Of a stretch of 64,000 nt of DNA, positions 18,794-28,091 are shown piece by piece; within the stretch, counting starts at the first letter, position 1; every line of letters begins with the position of its first letter. The notes beneath the pieces are model-generated. The model was given only the letters and a program-made list of their open reading frames with translations. It did not search any database and was not told the origin of the DNA. The stretch is from Campylobacter jejuni (lineage in GTDB: Bacteria; Campylobacterota; Campylobacteria; Campylobacterales; Campylobacteraceae), in contig JACRSG010000006.1 in the NCBI GenBank assembly GCA_014305285.1, positions 36,476 through 100,475 of the forward strand. The letters are read 5' to 3'. The translations under genes and the position numbers were made by a program.

Positions 18794-19749
18794 GAGTATT
18801 AACAGGGCTTCAGCCGAGTGGCGATTTGCATATAGGTAATTATTTTGGTGCGATTAAACAAATGGTAGATGCACAAGAAAAAAGCCAAATGTTTATATTT
18901 ATTGCCAATTATCATGCTATGACTTCTTCTCAAGATGGAGAAAAACTTAAGCAAAATTTCCTTAAAGCTGCTGCGGCTTTTTTAAGTCTTGGTATAGATG
19001 CTCAAAAAAGCATTTTTTGGTTGCAAAGTGATGTTAAGGAAGTTATGGAGCTTTATTGGATTTTATCGCAATTTACTCCTATGGGTTTGCTAGATCGTGC
19101 ACATAGCTACAAGGATAAAGTTGCTAAGGGACTTAGTGCTTCGCATGGGCTTTTTTCTTATCCTGTTTTAATGGCAGCAGATATTTTGCTTTTTGATACA
19201 CAAATTGTCCCTGTGGGAAAAGATCAAATCCAACATGTTGAAATCGCACGTGATATCGCCTTAAAAGTTAATAATGAATGGGGTGAAATTTTTACCCTTC
19301 CAGAAGCTAGAGTCAATGAAGAAGTAGCCGTAGTTGTAGGCACTGATGGGGCAAAAATGAGTAAATCTTATCAAAATACTATAAATATTTTTAGTAGTGA
19401 AAAAGTCTTAAAAAAACAAATTTCTTCTATAGTAACAGATAGTACTGCCTTAGAAGATCCAAAAGATCATGCAAACTGCAATGTTTTTAAAATCGCAAAG
19501 CTTTTTTTAGATGAAGCAGGGCAAAAAGAATTACAAACACGCTATGAAAAAGGTGGTGAGGGTTATGGGCATTTTAAAATGTATTTAAATGAGCTTGTAA
19601 ATGCTTATTTTAAAGAAGCCAGAGAAAAATATAATGAGCTTTTAGAAAAACCTTTGCATTTAAAAGAAATTTTGGATTTTGGTGCAACAAAGGCAAGAAA
19701 AATTGCCCAAGAAAAAATGCAAAAAATTTATGAAAAAATCGGACTTTAA
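18790..19749 (+). CDS. trpS: Tryptophanyl-tRNA synthetase
   Basis: Class I aminoacyl-tRNA synthetase of 319 residues. The HIGH-type motif appears as [10 protein letters not shown], with the preceding [21 protein letters not shown] contacts the substrate, and KMSKS supplies the ATP-binding loop (about residues 193-197). Length is normal for bacterial TrpRS. The start overlaps the aroK stop (ATGA), and serS follows after 10 bp. Confidence 0.97.
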   Translation: MRVLTGLQPSGDLHIGNYFGAIKQMVDAQEKSQMFIFIANYHAMTSSQDGEKLKQNFLKAAAAFLSLGIDAQKSIFWLQSDVKEVMELYWILSQFTPMGLLDRAHSYKDKVAKGLSASHGLFSYPVLMAADILLFDTQIVPVGKDQIQHVEIARDIALKVNNEWGEIFTLPEARVNEEVAVVVGTDGAKMSKSYQNTINIFSSEKVLKKQISSIVTDSTALEDPKDHANCNVFKIAKLFLDEAGQKELQTRYEKGGEGYGHFKMYLNELVNAYFKEAREKYNELLEKPLHLKEILDFGATKARKIAQEKMQKIYEKIGL

Positions 19750-19759
19750 GGAGTAGCAA

Positions 19760-20995
19760 ATGCTAGATTTAAAAAATTTGCAAAATAATTTTGATGAAGT
19801 GGCTAAAAAGCTAAAAAATAAAAAAGTTGATGAAAATATCTTAAAAAAACTTGCTGAGCTTTTTGCAAGTTTAAAAAAAGAAAAAACAGTCTTAGAAGAA
19901 TTTCAAGCTTTTCAAAATAAATTCAGCAAAGAGCTTGCCACAGATCAAGATAAAGAAAGTTTAAAAGCAAAATTAAGCGAAAATAAAAGCAAAATTAATG
20001 AGCAAAGTGCTAAAGTAAATGCTTTAGAAAATGAGCTTGAAGAAATTGCTCATGCTATCCCAAATATCCCTGATGAATGCGTGCCTGCAGGTGAAGGTGA
20101 AGATGAAGATGTGGAGCTTAAAAAAGTTTTAAATCTACCTAGCTTTGATTTTACTCCAAAAGAACATTTTGAGTTAGGGGAGAGTTTAAATTGGCTTGAT
20201 TTTGTGCGTGGGGTGAAAATTTCACAAAGTCGTTTTTGTGTGCTTAAAAATGAGGGGGCTTTATTAAGCCGTGCTTTGGTAAATTATATGATAGATTTTA
20301 ACAGAAGTCGTGGATTTGAATTTGTTAATGTGCCTTTTTTGGTAAATGGTGCTACTATGTTTGGAACAGGGCAGTTGCCAAAATTTAAAGAAGATATGTA
20401 TAAAGTAGATGATGAGGATTTGTATTTAATTTCAACTTCTGAAATTCCAGTAACCAATCTTTATAGTGGAGAAATTTTAGCTAGCGAAACTTTACCGATA
20501 AAAATGACTTGTTATAGTGCTTGTTTTAGAAAAGAAGCGGGCAGTGCAGGGCGTGATACAAGAGGGATTATAAGACAACATCAGTTTGAAAAAGTAGAAC
20601 TTGTAAGTATTACTAAACCTGAGCAAAGCGATAGTGTGTTTAACGAAATGCTTGAATGTGCAAGTGATTTACTCAGTTCTTTAGGTTTAGCACACAGACA
20701 TTTAATGCTTTGCACGGGAGATTTGGGCTTTAGTGCGGCAAAAACTGTGGATCTTGAAGTGTGGCTTCCAGGGCAAAATAAATATCGTGAGATCAGTTCT
20801 GTTTCAAATTGTCGTGATTTTCAAGCAAGACGTGCTAAAATTCGCTATAAAAATGAACAAGGAAAAAATGAACTCGTTCATACTCTTAATGGCTCATCTT
20901 TGGCGGTAGGAAGAACCTTAGTAGCGATTATGGAAAATTATCAGGATAAAGAAGGAAAAATTCATATTCCTGACGCTTTGAAAAAATATTTTTAA
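19760..20995 (+). CDS. serS: Seryl-tRNA synthetase
   Basis: Class II synthetase of 411 residues. The N-terminal about 105 residues form the charged antiparallel coiled coil that grips the long arm of tRNA-Ser. The catalytic core has motif 2 [21 protein letters not shown] and motif 3 [19 protein letters not shown]. The ribosome site AAGGAGTAGCAA precedes the ATG. The gene lies 10 bp after trpS and 9 bp before pflB. Confidence 0.97.
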   Translation: MLDLKNLQNNFDEVAKKLKNKKVDENILKKLAELFASLKKEKTVLEEFQAFQNKFSKELATDQDKESLKAKLSENKSKINEQSAKVNALENELEEIAHAIPNIPDECVPAGEGEDEDVELKKVLNLPSFDFTPKEHFELGESLNWLDFVRGVKISQSRFCVLKNEGALLSRALVNYMIDFNRSRGFEFVNVPFLVNGATMFGTGQLPKFKEDMYKVDDEDLYLISTSEIPVTNLYSGEILASETLPIKMTCYSACFRKEAGSAGRDTRGIIRQHQFEKVELVSITKPEQSDSVFNEMLECASDLLSSLGLAHRHLMLCTGDLGFSAAKTVDLEVWLPGQNKYREISSVSNCRDFQARRAKIRYKNEQGKNELVHTLNGSSLAVGRTLVAIMENYQDKEGKIHIPDALKKYF

Positions 20996-21004
20996 AGAGT
21001 ATAG

Positions 21005-23467
21005 ATGGCTGAACAAGAAGATATAATACTAGAAAAATCTGAAGATGGCTTAAATCAATCAAGACTTGATGAGAGTTTAGAGGGATTTAAGGGGCAAGAG
21101 GGGCAAGCCCCAGAAGATGAAGAATTTGCATCATTACCAGAAGAATTACCTCAAGAAAATAGTGATAGTGGTTTTAAATTTACAAGAGAAAGTGCACCTG
21201 AAGATGTGTCAACTTTTGAAGAAGTTGAAAGTCAAGAGCCTATACCTTGGTATAAAGATCGTAAGTTTATGTCTCTTGTAGGTTTATCTTTGGGGATTGT
21301 TTGTATTTTAGTTTTTACGCTTTTTTATTTAACTTTTAGCGAAGGAAAAATTAAACCAGATATTATAGCTTCTAAGCCTTTAGAACAACCTGTTGTTATG
21401 CCTGATGAATCATATAAATATAATGATATACAAAGAATTGATGGTATGATCCAAAAAGCAAATGCTTTATATTTAAAGGGTGAAGTTGAACAGGCTTTAA
21501 AAGTTTATGAGCAAGTTGCCGTATATAATGAATCTTTATCTAATTATAATCTAGGTGTTTCTCAAATGAATGAGAATAAATTTCAAGAAGCTTTTGAAAG
21601 CTTTAAAAAAGCTATAGCTAATGGTGAAAACCAAAGTGTAGCCGCTATCAATGCTGCTGTTTGTGCTTTAAAGCTTAATGATAAGGAAAAATTTAGATAT
21701 TATATTGATTTAGCTCAAGTGTATCTTCCAAAAGAAGGAAAATCAAAACTATATGATTATTATTTAAGCTTAATTAATTATTATAAAGGATATTATCCTG
21801 AGGCCTTGCAAATGTTACAAAGAACAGATGTGGAGCCGTATTCTGATGTTGCAAAGTATTTGTCTGCTAAAATTTATGCAAAAATGGACTTTGATTCCAA
21901 GGCTATACAGCAATTAAATTCTCAAGGCAATTTTGAATCTAGTTTGTCTTTGGGCCTTTTATATGCTAGAATAGGAGAATACGCTAAAGCTAAAGTCGCT
22001 TTAAGTACGGCGATGAAAATTGAAAGAGATTTTAATCAGAGTTTGGCGGCTTTAACGTTGGTTGATATTAAAACAGGAAATTATCAAGATATGTTAGCAC
22101 GCTTGCAAAATTCTTATGATAATGATAAAGATAGATATAAGATTTTAGATACTTATAAAATTCAAGTTCGTTTAAATAAGGATCTTTTTAATATAGCAGT
22201 TGCTCAAAATTCTTTTTCAAAAGATTTACTAAAAAAGCAAAAAGATCAATTTGATTTACTTTTTTATTTTGCACCTTATCAAGTTTTTGATAGTAAGCAA
22301 GCCGCTTTATATATTAAAAAAGCTAATGTTACAGATTTTGTAGATGATAGTAGTGATGCAGGAAATTATCTTAATGCAAGCAAAGCTATTTCATCCACTA
22401 ATGTAAAAATTGCCAATATTATTAACTATGCATTAAATCAGAAGTTACGCCTTGCTAACCAAGAATTTCAAAAACTTATCAAGAATTATCCAGAACATAG
22501 TATTTTGCATTATAATTTGGCTTTAACCTATGCCCAAATGCAAAATTATGAACTTGCTTATAAGCATTTTTCAAGTTCATATCATCTTAATCCTAAAAAT
22601 TACTTAGCAGGTGCTTTTGCTATGTTTTGTGCAAAATTAATTGACATTGACACAACTAAACTTTACAATGAAATTCTTGATAACATAGCCGCTGATTCTA
22701 ATTTTAAAGCTAATATGCAAAAAAGTATGTTATTTTTAGTTAATAATAATTATATTTCCATGCTTCCTTATTTAGATGAATCAAAAAAAGATACACCTTT
22801 GAGTTTGATTTTTGAAGCTATTGTTGCTAAAAATAATAACCTTAATAATCAAGTAGATGTGAAAATCGCTAAATTACGTTCAGAATTGCCTGAAGACATT
22901 TTGGCAAATATTTTGTATTTTAATTCTTTAAATTCAAATTTAAATATTAAAGAATATGCTCAAAATGTTCAAATTCATTTTAAAAATTTAAAACTTGATT
23001 ATCGTAGTGTTTTTGGTGGGCCAAATATTGCTAGGGAATTTTATGTTAATTTAATGCATATTGCAGGACTTTTAAATTTAGAAAGACAGAAATTTAAAGA
23101 GTTGATTAATGTTTCAGAAACAAAAGATGAGGGTATTTTACAAACTTTAGCTTATTTAGATATTTTTGCACAGCAATACGAGGAGGCTTATGCACTTTAT
23201 AATTCTTTGATTGATGATTATGGAGCTAAAGATACTAAAACTTTATTTTTAGCAGCCGTAGCAGCCGTAGGTGCAAATAATCCAAATTCGGCTATAGCAC
23301 TTTTGCAGCTTTCTAAACTTACAGATAAAAACAATAAAGAAAGTAAAGCAGCTCTTGGCATGTTATATCAAGAGGTAAAAAACTATGAAGCTGCGATATT
23401 TCAGTACAAAACTTTACCTAATAATTTTAAAAGTGAATTTTTTACTTTTGATATTAATAACAATTAA
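21005..23467 (+). CDS. pflB: Flagellar motor disk protein PflB (TPR-repeat membrane protein)
   Basis: Needed for flagellar rotation in C. jejuni; PflB forms a disk in the periplasmic motor scaffold with PflA and FlgP and helps position MotAB stators. The 820 residues comprise an acidic cytoplasmic N-terminus (about 1-80), one membrane helix (about 89-111, SLVGLSLGIVCILVFTLFYL) and a large periplasmic TPR solenoid (repeats such as ALYLKGEVEQALKVYEQVAV, YNLALTYAQMQNYELAYKHF and AIFQYKTLP). I recognise it as the Cj0390 protein. It follows serS by 9 bp, so a flagellar gene is embedded behind synthetase genes. Confidence 0.9.
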   Translation: MAEQEDIILEKSEDGLNQSRLDESLEGFKGQEGQAPEDEEFASLPEELPQENSDSGFKFTRESAPEDVSTFEEVESQEPIPWYKDRKFMSLVGLSLGIVCILVFTLFYLTFSEGKIKPDIIASKPLEQPVVMPDESYKYNDIQRIDGMIQKANALYLKGEVEQALKVYEQVAVYNESLSNYNLGVSQMNENKFQEAFESFKKAIANGENQSVAAINAAVCALKLNDKEKFRYYIDLAQVYLPKEGKSKLYDYYLSLINYYKGYYPEALQMLQRTDVEPYSDVAKYLSAKIYAKMDFDSKAIQQLNSQGNFESSLSLGLLYARIGEYAKAKVALSTAMKIERDFNQSLAALTLVDIKTGNYQDMLARLQNSYDNDKDRYKILDTYKIQVRLNKDLFNIAVAQNSFSKDLLKKQKDQFDLLFYFAPYQVFDSKQAALYIKKANVTDFVDDSSDAGNYLNASKAISSTNVKIANIINYALNQKLRLANQEFQKLIKNYPEHSILHYNLALTYAQMQNYELAYKHFSSSYHLNPKNYLAGAFAMFCAKLIDIDTTKLYNEILDNIAADSNFKANMQKSMLFLVNNNYISMLPYLDESKKDTPLSLIFEAIVAKNNNLNNQVDVKIAKLRSELPEDILANILYFNSLNSNLNIKEYAQNVQIHFKNLKLDYRSVFGGPNIAREFYVNLMHIAGLLNLERQKFKELINVSETKDEGILQTLAYLDIFAQQYEEAYALYNSLIDDYGAKDTKTLFLAAVAAVGANNPNSAIALLQLSKLTDKNNKESKAALGMLYQEVKNYEAAIFQYKTLPNNFKSEFFTFDINNN

Positions 23468-23497
23468 AAATGCTTAGAAATTTCTAAGCATTTTTAA
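23464..23497. terminator. Bidirectional terminator between pflB and the convergent flagellar gene
   Basis: Perfect 34-bp palindrome with half-site TTAAAAATGCTTAGAAA. It spans the gap between the two stop codons and overlaps the pflB TAA. The A-run and T-run at its edges provide the U-tract in both directions. Confidence 0.85.
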
Positions 23498-24133
23498 TTA
23501 AGCTTGAAGATCTAGAGTTTTCCCCCCTAGTTCATCGATGCGATCACTAACTTTTTTAAGTGCTGCATCTATTGTATCTTGACTAATTTGAGGAAGTTCT
23601 CCACCCCACATTTTTTCTGCTTGCTCAAATCCTTTTTTCATACCTTCAAGACCTTTTTTTAATTTTTCAACATCATCGCCACCGCCTTTAATAACAAAAT
23701 CGGCGATGCGACTGGCTGTATTTTCCACCCCAAAAAAACCATCTTCACTTACAAGTTGTTGAAGTTCATCTGTATTCATATCAAGTGGATTTTTGCCACT
23801 GTAGCCTAAAGATGCAAAATCAATATTTGTAAGTATAGATTTTGCAGTATCTAAATTGGCACCATTTAAAAGACTCTCTAGTCCAGTTTGGGCATTGCTT
23901 GAACCTATTGCAGTATTCATTATTTGCTGTTGAAACTGAACTAGGTAAATTTGCGTAATGCCCTTTCCACCAAGTGCATTTAATTTTTCAAGGGTATTTT
24001 TATCTATATCCTTGCTAGAATTAGCACTTTGAACATTTTTGTCTTTTGTGTTTTCCTTAGCATCATCTGCCTTCTTATTGCTAACTTGTGTTTGTGCCAT
24101 GCTAGCGATATTTGAAAAAGTATTCACTTGCAT
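23498..24133 (-). CDS. Flagellar co-expressed protein of unknown function (Cj0391c type)
   Basis: 211 residues, no signal peptide or membrane helix. It begins MQVNTFSNIASMAQTQVSNKK, followed by a Lys/Asp/Asn/Ser-rich low-complexity stretch (about 20-50). A hydrophilic helical body (QIYLVQFQQQIMNTAIG) and an ending rich in Lys, Glu and Gly follow. Its sigma28-type promoter (CGATAT) supports expression with late flagellar genes, which agrees with what I recall of the C. jejuni sigma28 regulon. The polar, disordered N-terminus resembles substrates of the flagellar export apparatus. Function is unknown. Confidence 0.8.
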   Translation of the reverse strand: MQVNTFSNIASMAQTQVSNKKADDAKENTKDKNVQSANSSKDIDKNTLEKLNALGGKGITQIYLVQFQQQIMNTAIGSSNAQTGLESLLNGANLDTAKSILTNIDFASLGYSGKNPLDMNTDELQQLVSEDGFFGVENTASRIADFVIKGGGDDVEKLKKGLEGMKKGFEQAEKMWGGELPQISQDTIDAALKKVSDRIDELGGKTLDLQA

Positions 24134-24162
24134 ATTTGCTCCTTTGTGTGAGGCTTTAATTT

Positions 24163-24189
24163 ATATCGACTTTTGATTTAAAAAATTTA
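24163..24189 (-). promoter_or_regulatory. Sigma28 (FliA) promoter
   Basis: On the minus strand TAAA (24189-24186), 17 bases, then CGATAT (24168-24163), matching the TAAA-N15-GCCGATAA type FliA consensus. It is 30 bp upstream of the gene start at 24133. Its -35 element begins 7 bases beyond the pyk terminator stem. Confidence 0.75.
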
Positions 24190-24195
24190 TAATGA

Positions 24196-24228
24196 CATTA
24201 AATTCCTTATTTTCAAAGGAATTTAATG
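24196..24228 (-). terminator. Terminator of pyk
   Basis: Perfect 13-bp stem (CATTAAATTCCTT with AAGGAATTTAATG) and 7-base loop, starting 3 bases after the pyk stop codon. On the minus strand it is followed by AT-rich DNA with a T6 run (ATAAATTTTTT) that also contains the sigma28 -35 element of the next gene. Confidence 0.75.
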
Positions 24229-24230
24229 TT

Positions 24231-25673
24231 TTATTGCAGGTAATAAGCAATTTGCTCTTTATTGAGAATGCGGATAAGATTACTAGTGCCTTCTATTCCT
24301 GCTGGAAAGCCTGCAGTTAGAAGATAACATTTATCTTCATCCATAAAACCTTTTTCAACACTTGATCTTACAGAATCTTTTAATAATTCTGTAAGATCAT
24401 TACTCTTGTTAACTAAGATCGCAGGATTAACTCCCCAAACTATACTTAAAGAGTTTAAGGTTTTTTCACAATGCCCTACCGCTATGATTTCTATATTCGG
24501 ACGATATCTTGCAATTTTAATAGCAGATTTTCCACTACTTGTTAAAGAAAAAATAGCATCAGCGTTAAGATCTGTTGCAAGATGAGCCGAAGAACGCATG
24601 ATTTTATCTGTATTGTCTAAATCATTAAAATCATTAAATTTATTATATGGATACCGTTTTTCTGTTTCTATTATAGTTTGGCACATTATATCAACAGCGT
24701 TTGCAGGATCTATACCAACGGCACTTTCTTCACTTAACATTACTGCATCTGTTCCATCTAAAACAGCATTTGCGACATCTGAAATTTCAGCTCTTGTGGC
24801 GGTTTTGCTTTTGGCTAATGAAAAAAGCATCTGAGTTGCAGTAATAACAGGCTTAGAGGCATTGTTTGCTTTTTGTATGATTTCTTTTTGGATATTAGGA
24901 ACTTTATAATAAGGCACTTCAATACCTAAGTCTCCTCTTGCAACCATTATACCATCACTAGATTTAATAATTTCATCAATATTTTCTACTGCATCAAATT
25001 TTTCAATTTTTGCAAAAATAGATATTTTTGCGTTATTTTCTGCCAAAATTTCACGAACTTCATCAATATCGTGTGCATTTTGTACAAAAGATATTGCTAA
25101 AAAATCTACTTCATTTTTTATACCCCAAAGTAAATCATTTTTATCTTTTTGTGTAATAACATCAATATTGATTTTAGTATTTGGAAAATTAATACCTTTA
25201 TTTGAGTTTAAAAAACCATCATTTTCTATAATGGTTTCAATTTTTTGATCGTTTATGCTTATTACTTTAGTGCGAATTGATCCATCGTATAGATAAATAT
25301 ATTCATCAATTTTTAACATATCTAAAATAGATCTTTGATTAATACTGATTTTATAATGATTTTGAGCAATCCTCTCCCCTAAAATTGTTTCACGATAAAA
25401 ATCAAGCCTATCGCCCTTTTTAAATTCAAATGGTTCTTTAAGTTCACCTGTACGAATTTTAGGACCACTAATGTCTTGTAAAATTCCAATACGAGTATGC
25501 AATTCTTTAGCTACTCTTCTTATGGTATCTAAGTTTTTTTTATGATACTCATGTGTTCCATGAGAAAAGTTTAAACGGAAAACATTTACACCATTGATAA
25601 TCATTTGGCGTAGAATTTCTTCCTTTTCACTTGCTGGACCTACTGTGGCTACAATTTTTGTTTTTTTAAGCAT
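24231..25673 (-). CDS. pyk: Pyruvate kinase
   Basis: Converts phosphoenolpyruvate and ADP to pyruvate and ATP. The 480 residues have the N-terminal TKIVATVGPAS, FRLNFSHGTH, the active-site region FAKIEKFDAVENIDEII, MVARGDLGIEVP and PVITATQML, and a C-terminal regulatory domain. C. jejuni lacks phosphofructokinase, so Pyk is thought to serve amino acid and organic-acid metabolism instead of full glycolysis. It lies 48 bp behind mqo on the same strand and may be partly co-transcribed. Confidence 0.97.
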   Translation of the reverse strand: MLKKTKIVATVGPASEKEEILRQMIINGVNVFRLNFSHGTHEYHKKNLDTIRRVAKELHTRIGILQDISGPKIRTGELKEPFEFKKGDRLDFYRETILGERIAQNHYKISINQRSILDMLKIDEYIYLYDGSIRTKVISINDQKIETIIENDGFLNSNKGINFPNTKINIDVITQKDKNDLLWGIKNEVDFLAISFVQNAHDIDEVREILAENNAKISIFAKIEKFDAVENIDEIIKSSDGIMVARGDLGIEVPYYKVPNIQKEIIQKANNASKPVITATQMLFSLAKSKTATRAEISDVANAVLDGTDAVMLSEESAVGIDPANAVDIMCQTIIETEKRYPYNKFNDFNDLDNTDKIMRSSAHLATDLNADAIFSLTSSGKSAIKIARYRPNIEIIAVGHCEKTLNSLSIVWGVNPAILVNKSNDLTELLKDSVRSSVEKGFMDEDKCYLLTAGFPAGIEGTSNLIRILNKEQIAYYLQ

Positions 25674-25721
25674 GGCAAACTCCTTTTGAAATTATTGTAG
25701 CTAAAAATAGAAACAAAATGA

Positions 25722-27068
25722 TTACAATAATTCTGAAGAAAATTTATCTTGGTTAAATTCTATTCCTAGATAATTGCATATAAGCTTTGCATCTCTTTCA
25801 GCATTTCCTAAACAACTTGTTGCTCCAGGACTTGGAGTCATATTGAAAATAATGCCAGGGGTTTCTGTGATGCTTGCTTCACCTAGCATTAATTCTCCTT
25901 TAGTTTTATCAATAACTTGCGGTCTTACGCCTCCAAAACCCTTTGCATAATAAATATCACTTGCTTTAAGACTTGGGACTATTTTTTTAGCATTTTTAAC
26001 AAATAAGCTTTTATCAATAAAAGGTAGTTCAAAAAGATAATTATACAAGATGTAATTTCTAATTGTTGCATCTTTAAACATATTAAAAGTTACTTTTAAA
26101 ACAGTTTTATCAAGTTTTAGTGCTTCGAAAAATTCCGGAACTGATTTTAAACCATGATAACGTTCTAGTTTTGGAATAACAAGTGCCGTAGGTCCAAAGC
26201 GAGTGTTCATATCAGCAAGTAAATCAGGATCTCCATGAAGAGCTGCAAATGGAAGTTTAGGATTTTGTACCATATAAACCTTGCCATTTAAAAGTTTTTG
26301 TTTGGTTAAATAAAAACTTCCTGCAACAGGCCAACAAGACTTATCCATACCTAAATTCATTTTATGTGCTAAATATAAAGAGTGTGCCCCAGCATTAACA
26401 ACTACGCTTTTGGCACGGTATTCTTGATGATTTGAGGTTTTTAATATAAAAATATCATCCTTTTTTTCTATGTGAACAATTTCTTGATTAAAGGCAACGA
26501 AAGTGTTTTTATTTTGTTTTTGTGCTTGTTCTATTAGATTTATACTCATTTTCCCAAAATCTACAGTTGTAAAAACTTCACCCTTTTCAACACCCATAGC
26601 ACAGATATTTTCAGGTCTATCTTGTTTGCAATCTTCTCCGAAAACAACCTTAGGTTCAATTTGTTTGATTTTCGCTTTATCGAAAAATTTTATATAAGGA
26701 TAAAGTTCTTTAAATTCTTCATAGCGTTTTTTCATATAATCACATTCTATATCCCCAACAGCTAGAGCCATTTTTTGATGAGAAAACATGAAATTATTTT
26801 GTGCATTTTGCATGAGTCCATATTTAACTATCATATCAGCCGTTCTTTTTACTTTTTGCGCTTTTTCTAGAGTATAATTGGTTTCAATATCTCCACAATG
26901 AATGGTTTGAGAATTACTTGTTCCTTTAGAATTTAATGTTGCAGCTGTATTATATTTTTCTATCAAAGCAATATTTTTAATATTTGTATATCTTGCAAGC
27001 TCGTAAAATAATGCTGCTCCTGAAATTCCAGCTCCGATGACAAGTGCATCAAATTCTTGTTGGCTCAT
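25722..27068 (-). CDS. mqo: Malate:quinone oxidoreductase
   Basis: FAD-dependent peripheral membrane enzyme that oxidises malate to oxaloacetate and passes electrons to the quinone pool. The 448 residues start with a dinucleotide-binding region, DALVIGAGISGAALFYELARY (about residues 7-27). SKGTSNSQTIHCGDIETNYT and the C-terminal YAKGFGGVRPQV with FNMTPSPGATSCLGNAERD follow. These match the short epsilonproteobacterial Mqo type. No interruption was seen. Confidence 0.92.
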   Translation of the reverse strand: MSQQEFDALVIGAGISGAALFYELARYTNIKNIALIEKYNTAATLNSKGTSNSQTIHCGDIETNYTLEKAQKVKRTADMIVKYGLMQNAQNNFMFSHQKMALAVGDIECDYMKKRYEEFKELYPYIKFFDKAKIKQIEPKVVFGEDCKQDRPENICAMGVEKGEVFTTVDFGKMSINLIEQAQKQNKNTFVAFNQEIVHIEKKDDIFILKTSNHQEYRAKSVVVNAGAHSLYLAHKMNLGMDKSCWPVAGSFYLTKQKLLNGKVYMVQNPKLPFAALHGDPDLLADMNTRFGPTALVIPKLERYHGLKSVPEFFEALKLDKTVLKVTFNMFKDATIRNYILYNYLFELPFIDKSLFVKNAKKIVPSLKASDIYYAKGFGGVRPQVIDKTKGELMLGEASITETPGIIFNMTPSPGATSCLGNAERDAKLICNYLGIEFNQDKFSSELL

Positions 27069-27185
27069 TCTTTTTCCTTTTTTATTTTAATAAACTTTTT
27101 TCTAAATAGAAGTTTAATTGAATTTGTTTTACAAAAAGTTAAATTTCATTAAGGTTTGATATCAATGAGAATTTTTGTAACATTT

Positions 27186-27815
27186 TTAACAAAGTAAATT
27201 AGGATTTTCTTTTATAATTTTTTTCATTCCTCGAAAGATTAAAAGTTTATCATAAATTGCGTGATCAAAATAATTTGCTAAAAACTGTCCATCTCCACCA
27301 GTGAAATAAAGCTTTTTATTTTGAGTGGCATCTTTTATCAGTAGATAAATTCCTTTAAAAACACCATAACTTAAAGCATCCATGGTTTTTTGCGGGAATG
27401 CATCAAGACTAACTTGAGTATTAAATTCACTTTTTAATCGTGGTGAAATATGGCTATAAATTTTTTTATAATTTGCAATACCTGGTAAGATAAAACCACC
27501 AAGATGTATAGAATTAGAAATAATATCAATCGTAATAGCACTGCCTGCATCTACAACAACTCCATCTTCAATAGTATAACAAGCTGCTATGCGATCGATT
27601 CCTAATCCTTGATAAATCGTATCAAATAAAAAATAAGGTTCAAGATTGATAAAATTTTTTTGATTTCTCAAATGTTCTTTAAGATGTTCATTGACATTGA
27701 TATAAAAAATTTTTTGTTCATTTTTAAATTCTAAAAATTGATCTATACTAAGAGTGAAATATTTGTTATCATCTAGGAAATTAGCATTTGAATTCCCAAT
27801 ATCACAGAGTAACAT
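27186..27815 (-). CDS. coaX: Type III pantothenate kinase
   Basis: First step of coenzyme A synthesis. The 209 residues have the ASKHA-fold motifs LLCDIGNSNANF (phosphate 1), LGIDRIAACYTI, VVDAGSAITIDI (phosphate 2) and GGFILPG, and end with the adenosine region LYFTGGDGQFLA. The protein is shorter than many CoaX (about 250), as usual in Campylobacter and Helicobacter. It is followed on the minus strand by mqo across 117 bp. Confidence 0.92.
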   Translation of the reverse strand: MLLCDIGNSNANFLDDNKYFTLSIDQFLEFKNEQKIFYINVNEHLKEHLRNQKNFINLEPYFLFDTIYQGLGIDRIAACYTIEDGVVVDAGSAITIDIISNSIHLGGFILPGIANYKKIYSHISPRLKSEFNTQVSLDAFPQKTMDALSYGVFKGIYLLIKDATQNKKLYFTGGDGQFLANYFDHAIYDKLLIFRGMKKIIKENPNLLC

Positions 27816-27836
27816 AGAAATTAAATCCTTTCATTT

Positions 27837-28091
27837 CTAGATAATTTTTGCTTTAGAACAAAGAGAAGTCATGCTAAAAAAATATTTGTTATTTATGTTA
27901 ATTTGCTGTGCTAGATTTTCTAAAAATAAGACATCTTTCATTAAAAATCTTGTTTTTCCTAATATATATAAAAAGAATGTTATTTTGATCTTTGGCATAA
28001 ATATAACCTTTTTTCTAGTTAACATGCTTAATTCATAGGGCTTTAAATTTAATTTTAAAGCCTTTATTGTTTGTTTTAAAATTTTTATCAT
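27837..28091 (-). CDS. Small basic hypothetical protein (Cj0395c type)
   Basis: 84 residues, very basic (many Lys) with a central hydrophobic patch (IKITFFLYILGKTRFLM), no recognised domain and no signal peptide. It overlaps the upstream beta-propeller lipoprotein gene by 4 bp (ATGA) and ends 21 bp before coaX. This position in an operon is the main argument that it is real. It might also be a decayed remnant. Confidence is moderate. Confidence 0.55.
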   Translation of the reverse strand: MIKILKQTIKALKLNLKPYELSMLTRKKVIFMPKIKITFFLYILGKTRFLMKDVLFLENLAQQININNKYFFSMTSLCSKAKII

